Source: Vreelandella songnenensis (lineage in GTDB: Bacteria; Pseudomonadota; Gammaproteobacteria; Pseudomonadales; Halomonadaceae). Taken from it: a DNA stretch of 64,000 bases. The stretch is from NCBI RefSeq assembly GCF_003002925.1, contig NZ_PVTK01000009.1, forward strand, positions 62,001-126,000, in the 5' to 3' direction. How positions within the stretch are numbered: position 1 is the stretch's first letter; each line of letters starts with the position of its first letter. Shown piece by piece: positions 57,641 through 64,000 of the stretch. The position numbers and the translations under genes were made by a program. The notes under the pieces are model-generated. The model was not told the origin of the DNA. It saw only the letters and a list, made by a program, of their open reading frames with translations, and made no database searches.

Positions 57641-58739
57641 TTACAGACCCTGCTTGAGACTGGCGACGATGAACTGATCCAGATCGCCGTCGAGTACCTT
57701 GTCGCAGTTGCTGGACTGGACGCCGGTGCGCAGATCCTTGATGCGCTGGTCATCGAGCACGTAGGAGCGAATCTGACTGCCCCAGCCGATATCGGCCTTG
57801 GAGTCTTCCGCTTCCTGCTTGGCCGCGTTGCGTTTTTGCATCTCGTGCTCCCAGAGCTTCGCCTTCAGCTGCTTCATGGCGAAATCCCGGTTGGCGTGCT
57901 GGCTGCGCTGGTTCTGGCAGGCCACGACGATGCCGGTGGGCTCGTGGGTGATCCGCACCGCCGAGTCGGTGGTGTTGACGTGCTGACCGCCGGCGCCGCT
58001 GGAGCGGTAGGTATCCACGCGCAGATCCGAGGGGTTGATCTCGACTTCGAAGCTGTCATCGATCTCCGGGGAGAGAAACACCGAAGCAAACGAGGTGTGA
58101 CGCCGGCCGCCGGAGTCGAACGGGCTCTTGCGCACCAGGCGATGAACGCCGGTTTCAGTACGCAGCCAGCCAAAGGCGTGATCGCCCTGCACGTGGATCG
58201 ACGCCGACTTGATACCCGCCACTTCGCCAGCGGACGCTTCAATGATCTCGGCCTTGAAACCGTGACTTTCCGCCCAGCGCAGGTACATGCGCAGAAGGAT
58301 ATTGGCCCAATCCTGGGCTTCGGTGCCGCCGGAGCCGGACTGAATATCCAGATAGGCGTTGTTTTCGTCCATCTCGCCGGAGAACATGCGGCGAAACTCG
58401 AGCTTCTCGAGGGAGGCCTGCATGCCGTCGAGCTCGCGCTTCACTTCCTCGACCGTGCCCTCGTCCTCTTCCATCTCGGCAAGTTCCAGAAGATCGCGGC
58501 TGTCGCCGAGCCCCTGGTCCAGCTCATCGATGGTGGCCACGATAGCCTCAAGGGAGGAGCGCTCCTTGCCCAGCTTCTGGGCGTAGTCCGGGTCGTTCCA
58601 GACATTCGGGTCTTCAAGCTCGCGGGAGACTTCTTCTAGCCGATCCTTCTTCTCGGCATAGTCAAAGATACCCCCTAAGAACATCTGTCCGCTCAGACAG
58701 GTCCTTGATCTGGTTGTGAATCGGGTTGGTTTCCAACAT
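57641..58739 (-). CDS. prfB: Peptide chain release factor 2, with programmed +1 frameshift
   Basis: RF2 ends translation at UGA and UAA. Codons 1-25 run from the ATG at 58737-58739 ([13 protein letters not shown] ... VLRGYL) to an in-frame TGA at 58662-58664. The ribosome must skip one base and continue GAC-TAT in the +1 frame to give a 365-residue protein, the E. coli length. The catalytic GGQ lies in [18 protein letters not shown], and the SPF codon-recognition motif in [14 protein letters not shown]. The coordinates cover both frames. Confidence 0.97.
58661..58676 (-). other. prfB recoding site
   Basis: The minus strand reads AGGGGGTATCTTTGAC: an internal SD-like AGGGGG, a short spacer, the slippery CTT and the weak stop context TGAC. 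This is the classical autoregulatory RF2 frameshift element. Confidence 0.95.
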
Positions 58740-58902
58740 GGGTCGCCCTAGCCTTGGTCAGTGCCGCACGGTTCAAAAGAGAGACGCGCCGCTGGGGTGA
58801 CCAGGCTTGATGACGAAGCCCGCACCCCAGCGGCGAAATTCCAGACGCGTATTGTAACGAAACCCCGCGCTCCCCGCACCCACCACGCGTAGGGCCTCAA
58901 CG

Positions 58903-58930
58903 CATGAACCCGGCGAAAGCCGGGTTCATG
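58903..58930 (-). terminator. Hairpin downstream of the fadL-type gene
   Basis: A 12-bp perfect stem (CATGAACCCGGC) closed by a GAAA loop on the plus strand, TTTC in the minus-strand RNA, lies 45 nt after the porin gene. No U-tract follows, so termination strength is uncertain. The rest of the 236-bp gap to prfB shows nothing else I can name. Confidence 0.5.
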
Positions 58931-58975
58931 AAGATGTCTTGATCAACGCGCAAGCGCTTTTCGCGCAGCTCGCGC

Positions 58976-60331
58976 CTAGAAGCGGTAGGTCAGCTGGGCA
59001 CCAAAGCCATGGGCTTCGTTCTTGTAGTCAGCCGCGTAGGTGGCGCCACCGACAGGACGACCGCCGGTGGCCGCGCTTGCCAGCAGGTCGCTACGCTCCT
59101 GCTCGACCTGGGTGCTACGCTCGGTCAGGTAAGAGTAGGCGAAATCGAGCGTCAGATCCGGCGTCGGGCTCCAGCCAGCGCCAATCGAGAAGATGCGCCG
59201 GTCGTCGGAAGGAATCCGCACGCTGCGGTGCTCATCGTTGGTTGGCGTGTAGTCCAGGGTAACGCCGGCACGCAAGGCCAGGGAAGGCGTCAGCTGATAT
59301 TCGCCGCCGGTCGCAAAAGCCCAGGCGTTGGAGTACTCCTGCTGCTCGTCGGTAATGTTACCCAGCTGATCGCCGATTACGCGGATCTCGTCGAAGTGGC
59401 TCCAGCGTACCCAGGAGGTGCCGAACATCAGCTTCAAGCGATCGGTCATCTGCTGGGTCAGCGAGAAGTTGACCGTTTCCGGCGTGGTCAGCTTCAGGCT
59501 CGCGCTGTCGTCGGCACGCACTACGTTACCCGCCGGGTCGCGCGCCACGAAGCTGCCTTCCAGGGTGTAATCGACCTTCGAACGGTAGGTCAAGCCGAAC
59601 GTGGTTTCCGGCACGGGCTGATAGATCACCCCGAGGTTATAGCCCCACGCATCATCATCGCCTTCGACTCGCGAATCGATATCGGTGGCGGGATTGAAGC
59701 CGGCGCCTGAGGGCAGTTTGCGGCGCAGCTCACCATCCACCTTGTTGTAGGTAACGCCGGCACCCACGGCCCACTGATCATTCAGGCGGTAGGAGACCGT
59801 CGGCTGGGCGGAAACCACCTTGACCTCGGTATAGTCACCAAAGTAACGACCCTGAAAGTCGTTTTCATACTCGGTCTTGGATCCAAACGGCGCGTAAACC
59901 CCGAAGCCGAAGGCCAGACGATCCGTGACCGGCTGAGCATAGAAGGCAAACGGTATCAGCGTGCCGGGCACCATATCGCCCTCGTTGCCCCCGGGAATGG
60001 CGCCTACCGGCACCTGCACGCCCGCGGGTGCACCGCCAGTTGCCACGCCGGCATCCAGCGTGCGGTTAGCCCGGACGTTGTCGATATCAGTATTGACGTT
60101 CAGGTAAGTGCCACCCGCGGTTACCTGGGCGCGGTCAAGAAACGACATGCCCGCCGGGTTGCCGTAAACGATAGTGGCATCGTTCACGTTGGAGCTGCGG
60201 CCCGCGTGCCCGTAACCCTGGCCGCTGACACTCTGCTCGTTGACCTGATAGCCACCGGCATTGGCGTGGCTTGTGAAGACAGCTGCCGAAACCGCAGCTG
60301 CCAGCGTGAGCTTGTTGAATTTATTATTCAT
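58976..60331 (-). CDS. fadL: FadL/TodX family outer-membrane transporter
   Basis: A 451-residue outer-membrane porin for long-chain fatty acids or other hydrophobic compounds. The ATG at 60329-60331 (GAGG upstream) starts a signal peptide ending SHANA before GGYQVNEQSVSGQG, the N-terminal hatch region typical of FadL. NPAGMSFLDRAQVTAGGTYL is the family NPA motif. The C-terminus is AQLTYRF, ending in Phe as outer-membrane barrels do. The substrate cannot be read; FadL is the best general name. Confidence 0.9.
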   Translation of the reverse strand: MNNKFNKLTLAAAVSAAVFTSHANAGGYQVNEQSVSGQGYGHAGRSSNVNDATIVYGNPAGMSFLDRAQVTAGGTYLNVNTDIDNVRANRTLDAGVATGGAPAGVQVPVGAIPGGNEGDMVPGTLIPFAFYAQPVTDRLAFGFGVYAPFGSKTEYENDFQGRYFGDYTEVKVVSAQPTVSYRLNDQWAVGAGVTYNKVDGELRRKLPSGAGFNPATDIDSRVEGDDDAWGYNLGVIYQPVPETTFGLTYRSKVDYTLEGSFVARDPAGNVVRADDSASLKLTTPETVNFSLTQQMTDRLKLMFGTSWVRWSHFDEIRVIGDQLGNITDEQQEYSNAWAFATGGEYQLTPSLALRAGVTLDYTPTNDEHRSVRIPSDDRRIFSIGAGWSPTPDLTLDFAYSYLTERSTQVEQERSDLLASAATGGRPVGGATYAADYKNEAHGFGAQLTYRF

Positions 60332-60488
60332 GGTCGGCCTCTTGTCCCATTGATCCCGCGGATAGGTGCACCCGCCTGCGATATTTTTATAGCGTGATCC
60401 CACCCTGCAGTTTTCGCCCAATGTGGCCTGGGGTTCAAGAGGCAAACGGGCGTTTTATTTTGTTTTTTGCTTATACATTAGTCGCACG

Positions 60489-60504
60489 AACGTTTTAAAA
60501 CGTT
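60489..60504. promoter_or_regulatory. Perfect 16-bp palindrome between fadL and merR
   Basis: AACGTTTTAAAACGTT is a complete palindrome about 160 bp upstream of fadL and 60 bp before the copper-type promoter. Its AT-rich centre and symmetry suggest a dimeric repressor operator, but I cannot assign a regulator. Confidence 0.5.
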
Positions 60505-60551
60505 GTTTTGATCGTATTAAGTCTTTTTTGGGACATCTGACATTATCTCGC

Positions 60552-60583
60552 TTGACCTGTGTGTAACCCATAGGTTTTACACT
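60552..60583 (+). promoter_or_regulatory. MerR-type promoter and operator for merR-copA
   Basis: TTGACC (60552-60557) and TACACT (60578-60583) are separated by 20 bp, too long for ordinary sigma-70 promoters but typical of MerR-activated ones. The dyad ACCT-N13-AGGT (60555-60575, 21 bp) lies within this spacer, the same length and outer bases as CueR-type operators. The promoter faces merR, implying autoregulation of merR-copA. Confidence 0.7.
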
Positions 60584-60617
60584 GAGGGCATTGCAAACGG
60601 CTATACGGGAGAGCGCG

Positions 60618-61046
60618 ATGAAAGTCAGTGAGCTTGCCAAACACGGCGACGTGACCGCAGAAACAGTGCGCCACTACACCCGCGAGGGGCTGCTTTCCCC
60701 GAAGCGTCATCCGGATAACGGCTACCAGCTATATTCCAGCGCGGATCTCGAGCGGCTGCACTTCATACAGCGGGCACGCAAGCTCGGCTTCAGCGTCAGC
60801 GAAATACGCGACATTCTGCTTCACGCCGACCACGGCGACTCGCCCTGCCCGCTGGTACGCGACCTGCTGGCCAGCCGTTTACCGCAGATCCGCGCACGCA
60901 TCGAAGAGCTTGAAGCCTTGGCCCAGCGCATGGAACAGGCGCTCGAAAGTTGGCAACACATGCCTGACGGCACGCCGGATGGGCACAGCCTGTGCCGCCT
61001 GATCGAAAGCTTTCCCGATGACGCATCTTCCAGGGAGGCGTTATGA
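60618..61046 (+). CDS. MerR family metal-responsive regulator
   Basis: A 142-residue MerR protein. The winged-helix N-terminus [20 protein letters not shown] is followed by [20 protein letters not shown] and [19 protein letters not shown], then the dimerisation helix. It has only two Cys, Cys77 (SPCPLV) and Cys126 (SLCRLI). CueR has a Cys-x7-Cys pair at the C-terminal loop and ZntR four Cys, so neither ligand set is complete. Given the copA partner it most likely senses Cu(I) or Ag(I), but the ligand pattern is unusual. It overlaps copA by 4 nt. Confidence 0.85.
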   Translation: MKVSELAKHGDVTAETVRHYTREGLLSPKRHPDNGYQLYSSADLERLHFIQRARKLGFSVSEIRDILLHADHGDSPCPLVRDLLASRLPQIRARIEELEALAQRMEQALESWQHMPDGTPDGHSLCRLIESFPDDASSREAL

Positions 61047-63562
61047 GTACCGCCCACGATTCCCGCCACCTGCTCACGCGTACCGTCGGCAAAATGAGCT
61101 GCCAGGGCTGCGTCAAGCGCATGCGCGAGGCCATTCAGGCAGACGACCCGACGGCCGAGGTCACCGGCACCCCCGCCGAAAAACGCCTGGAGGTGGCCAC
61201 CTCGCTGAGCGAGTCGGCGCTGGATGAGGCGCTGGCCAGAGCGGGTTATCCGGCAGATGTCGCCAGCCCAGCGCTAGCGACGCCAGAGGAACCCGCCGCG
61301 CTACCGGCAAGCCCGGCACCAGCCGCCAGCGCGTCCTCTGTGCGCCTGGCCATCAGCGGCATGACCTGCGCGGGCTGTGTCAAAAGCGTCCAGAGTGCTC
61401 TTGAGCAGACTCAAGGCGTGGCGTCGGCCAGCGTCAATTTCGCCACTCACATCGCCCAGGTGTCGGGCAGCGCCGAGCCGCAGGCGCTGATCGACGCCGT
61501 GGCCAGCGCCGGTTACCACGCCGAGCCGATCGTGGACATGCGTGAGGCCGAGCGCGTGCGCGCCGAGCAGGACGCCACTACCTACAAAAAGCGACTCAGA
61601 GGCAGCGCCGCCTCGCTGGCACTTGCGGTACCACTGATGCTCAGCATGTTTATCTACCACCCGCACCCGATGGGCACAGGGCGGCTTTACTGGCTGGCCG
61701 TGGGCCTTCTGACGCTTGGCGTGCTGGCCTTTCCGGGGCGCCACTTCTTCGTCAACGCCTGGCAGAGCCTCAAGCGCCACCAGGCCAACATGGATACGCT
61801 GGTGGCCATGGGCACGGGCACCGCGTGGCTCTACTCCATGGCGGTGGTGGCATTTGCGCCCTGGCTGCCGGAGGCGGCTCAGGGTATCTATTTCGAAGCC
61901 GCGGCCATGGTGATCGGGCTTATCCTGCTGGGCAACGCTCTGGAGCTTCGCGCCCGGGGGCGTACCAGCAATGCCCTGAAACGCCTGCTCGATCTACAAA
62001 GCCGTACGGCGCGGGTAATCCGGGACGGCGTCGAGCAGGAGATCGACGTGGACGAGGTGCGCGCAGGCGACCATATCCGCGTACGTCCCGGCGAGCGCCT
62101 TCCCGTGGATGGGGAGGTAACCGAGGGCCAGAGCCATATCGATGAATCGATGCTGACCGGCGAGCCGCTGCCGATCGCCAAGTGTCGTGGCGATGAGGTC
62201 AGCGCAGGCACCGTGAACGGCAAGGGGGGGCTTGTGTATCGCGCCACTCGCGTGGGCCACGATACCCGCCTTGGCCAGATCACCGAACAGGTGGCCAGCG
62301 CCCAGAACTCCCGCCCGCCAATCGGCGAGCTGGCCGACAAGGTCTCCGGCGTGTTCGTGCCTGCGGTGATGATCATCGCCGTACTGGCCGCACTCGTGTG
62401 GTTCAACCTCGGCCCCGAGCCGCGCATCATCCATATGCTGGTAGCGGCGACCACCGTGCTGATCATCGCCTGCCCCTGCGCGCTCGGTCTGGCGACGCCC
62501 ATTTCCACCATGATCGGCGTGGGCAAGGCAGCCGAGCAGGGTGTGCTGGTCAGAAGCGGCGAGGCGCTGCAAACCGCCAGCCGGCTGACCACGCTGGTGG
62601 TGGATAAAACCGGCACGCTCACCGAAGGCAAGCCCAGCGTCACCGATGCCCATGTGTTCGGCGTCGAGCCTGCCACCGCCCTGGGCTGGGTGCACGCCCT
62701 CGAGCGCAGCTCTGAACATCCGCTGGCCTCGGCGCTGGTGAACTACGCCGAGCAGCACGGCGCCGTGACGCGCGAGATTAGCGATTTCGACAGCGTGACC
62801 GGTGGCGGCGTAAAAGCTCACACCCGCGATGGAAAAGCGCTGCTGCTGGGCAACGCACGCCTGCTGGAAGCGGCCGGCGTGGATCTCGCAGCCGCCAGGC
62901 AGCAGACGCAGACGCTCGAGGAGCAGGCGCGCACCCTGGTGTACCTGGCGCTGGATGGCGAGCTGATCGCTCTGTTCGGGATCAGCGACGCGCTGCGCGC
63001 GGACGCCGCCGCGGCAGTCAAGCGCCTGCAGGAAGATGGCCTGAACGTGATCATGCTGACCGGCGATAACGCGCGCACCGCCGCCGCCATTGCCCGAGAG
63101 GTAGGGATTACCACTTTCAAGGCGGGGCTGACGCCGGATGACAAGCACGCGGAGATCGAGCGCCTGCAACAGGCGGGAGACGTTGTCGGCATGGTGGGCG
63201 ACGGCATCAACGATGCCCCGGCGCTGGCCCGCGCCAACGTCGGTTTTGCCATTGGCCAAGGAACCGATATCGCCATCGAGAGCGCGGGCATGACGCTGAT
63301 GCGCGGCTCGCTGCACGGGGTGGCGTCGGCGATTGAAATAAGCCGCGCCACGCTTGCCAATATCAAGCAGAACCTGGCAGGCGCCTTTGGCTACAACGTG
63401 CTGTGCATTCCCATCGCTGCTGGGCTTCTCTACCCGCTGACCGGCATGCTGCTGTCACCGATCATCGCCGGGGTTGCCATGTCGCTCTCCTCCATCACCG
63501 TGGTCAGTAACGCCAATCGCCTGCGGCTATGGCAACCCACCCAACAGGAGAAAACCCCATGA
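61043..63562 (+). CDS. copA: Cu(I)-exporting P1B-type ATPase
   Basis: CopA pumps Cu(I) out of the cytoplasm. The 839 residues begin with two heavy-metal-binding domains, [11 protein letters not shown] (about residues 17-27) and [11 protein letters not shown] (about 105-115), joined by an Ala/Pro-rich linker. The membrane CPC motif is [11 protein letters not shown], the phosphorylation loop [11 protein letters not shown], and the ATP-site HP motif [10 protein letters not shown]. The hinge is [13 protein letters not shown]. The last two helices carry GYNVLC and AMSLSS, the YN and MxxSS signatures of Cu(I)-specific pumps. The ATG overlaps the merR stop. Confidence 0.96.
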   Translation: MSTAHDSRHLLTRTVGKMSCQGCVKRMREAIQADDPTAEVTGTPAEKRLEVATSLSESALDEALARAGYPADVASPALATPEEPAALPASPAPAASASSVRLAISGMTCAGCVKSVQSALEQTQGVASASVNFATHIAQVSGSAEPQALIDAVASAGYHAEPIVDMREAERVRAEQDATTYKKRLRGSAASLALAVPLMLSMFIYHPHPMGTGRLYWLAVGLLTLGVLAFPGRHFFVNAWQSLKRHQANMDTLVAMGTGTAWLYSMAVVAFAPWLPEAAQGIYFEAAAMVIGLILLGNALELRARGRTSNALKRLLDLQSRTARVIRDGVEQEIDVDEVRAGDHIRVRPGERLPVDGEVTEGQSHIDESMLTGEPLPIAKCRGDEVSAGTVNGKGGLVYRATRVGHDTRLGQITEQVASAQNSRPPIGELADKVSGVFVPAVMIIAVLAALVWFNLGPEPRIIHMLVAATTVLIIACPCALGLATPISTMIGVGKAAEQGVLVRSGEALQTASRLTTLVVDKTGTLTEGKPSVTDAHVFGVEPATALGWVHALERSSEHPLASALVNYAEQHGAVTREISDFDSVTGGGVKAHTRDGKALLLGNARLLEAAGVDLAAARQQTQTLEEQARTLVYLALDGELIALFGISDALRADAAAAVKRLQEDGLNVIMLTGDNARTAAAIAREVGITTFKAGLTPDDKHAEIERLQQAGDVVGMVGDGINDAPALARANVGFAIGQGTDIAIESAGMTLMRGSLHGVASAIEISRATLANIKQNLAGAFGYNVLCIPIAAGLLYPLTGMLLSPIIAGVAMSLSSITVVSNANRLRLWQPTQQEKTP

Positions 63563-63630
63563 GCCTACTGGTGAACGCGGCCGGGCTTGGCTTGATCGCC
63601 CTGGTCGTATGGTGGTTCTGGCTGAGCTAG
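63559..63630 (+). CDS. 23-residue single-helix membrane microprotein coupled to copA
   Basis: A complete small ORF: its ATG overlaps the copA stop as ATGA and AGGAG lies 9 nt upstream, so it is very probably translated. It encodes MSLLVNAAG, a hydrophobic stretch and the end VVWWFWLS, enough for one membrane helix with an aromatic cap. From general knowledge it resembles the membrane anchor of small cupredoxin-domain proteins found beside copA genes, but no such domain follows here. It may be a CopA accessory peptide or a truncated remnant. Its stop overlaps the convergent gene's stop. Confidence 0.6.
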   Translation: MSLLVNAAGLGLIALVVWWFWLS

Positions 63631-64000
63631 CTGACGCCGATATAGCGCCCCGGCTTGTGATTGAGCGCGATGATCAGGTTGAGCGTGAGCGCCCCCAGCA
63701 CCGAGTAGCCGACTCGGTCAAGCGGCAGCTGGGTAAGTGCGAGCAGCAATATCAGCCCGTCGATGCCCAGCTGCACGTAGCCGGCGCGCAGGCCGTGGCG
63801 GTCCTGCAGATAGAGCGCCAGAATGTTGATGCCCCCGAGGCTTGTACGGTGGCGAAACAGCATCAGCATGCCGATACCCATCAGCGCCCCACCCATCAGC
63901 GCTGCATACAGCGCCGGCACGCGCTCGAAGACCACCCAGCTCTGGGTCAATTCAGAAAACAGCGACACCAGACCAATGGCGGCAAAGGTGCGCAGCGTAA
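63627..64000 (-). CDS. YitT family membrane protein, C-terminal part
   Basis: The reading frame is open to the right window edge, so the N-terminal part is missing; a GTG at 63966-63968 is probably internal (TLRTFAAIGLVSLF precedes it). The visible 124 codons have about three membrane helices. The YitT-family hallmark is FRHRTSLGGINILALYLQDR, then AGYVQLGIDGLILLLAL and a final [11 protein letters not shown]. The family has no firmly known transport substrate. It converges on the copA operon with a 4-nt overlap of stop codons. Confidence 0.85.
   Translation of the reverse strand, partial: TLRTFAAIGLVSLFSELTQSWVVFERVPALYAALMGGALMGIGMLMLFRHRTSLGGINILALYLQDRHGLRAGYVQLGIDGLILLLALTQLPLDRVGYSVLGALTLNLIIALNHKPGRYIGVS

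Noticed and set aside
57641-58739. prfB as a pseudogene because of an in-frame TGA at codon 26
   Set aside because: The stop is part of the conserved RF2 +1 frameshift site and the downstream frame is intact to the normal end.

Overview
The window is a stretch of chromosome from a GC-rich gammaproteobacterium. Gene order and protein features resemble Halomonadaceae (Halomonas and relatives), with clear Pseudomonas-like neighbourhoods (coaBC-dut-algC-argB-slmA; a long-form dapD next to dapE; ubiD-fre). The genus-level call is inference from gene order and protein character only. Nearly all of the sequence is densely packed core housekeeping genes. I see no rRNA, tRNA, CRISPR array, insertion sequence, prophage or obvious defence island.

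Layout. (1) 1-763: the start of a DAHP synthase gene (aroF type, minus strand, cut by the window edge) behind an unusual regulatory leader. The leader holds an aromatic-rich peptide, an intrinsic terminator, then a second Tyr-rich peptide whose stop overlaps the enzyme's start codon. (2) 763-4368: fre, ubiD (ubiquinone) and rho on the minus strand, rho having a strong distant promoter and a leader of about 415 nt. (3) 4956-6515: ppx on the plus strand. (4) 6505-27281: one long minus-strand superoperon in transcription order rpsB-tsf-pyrH-frr-uppS-cdsA-dxr-rseP-bamA-skp-lpxD-fabZ-lpxA-lpxB-rnhB-dnaE-accA-tilS. It links translation, isoprenoid and phospholipid synthesis, outer-membrane assembly, lipid A, DNA replication and fatty-acid synthesis. 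Internal promoters are visible before bamA, fabZ and accA, with an intrinsic-terminator-like hairpin directly before fabZ.

(5) 27681-35550: divergent map-glnD, then dapC, an ArsC-like reductase, dapD, dapE and an unknown gene (lysine/diaminopimelate synthesis by the succinylase route). (6) 35628-41923: a membrane-anchored cold-shock-domain protein, slyX, alanine dehydrogenase, a thioesterase, rlmI, mutM, rpmB-rpmG and radC. (7) 42058-47204: coaBC, dut, algC, argB, slmA and a small membrane protein. (8) 47280-52487: rpoH, ftsX-ftsE-ftsY, rsmD and zapB. (9) 52484-58739: rimI, a putative holD (Pol III psi), a BolA-family gene, an MFS exporter, an acidic unknown protein, lysS and prfB with its programmed +1 frameshift. 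(10) 58976-64000: a FadL-type porin and a MerR-copA copper operon that ends in a 23-residue membrane microprotein, then a partial YitT-family gene.

The most interesting items are the double aromatic leader-peptide system at 146-580, the promoter plus terminator hairpin in front of fabZ, the membrane-tethered cold-shock protein, the putative HolD with an inserted Pro/Ala linker, and the copA-coupled microprotein with its atypical MerR regulator. Coordinates of start codons were revised where a Shine-Dalgarno (SD) sequence and family length supported it; those choices are stated per gene.
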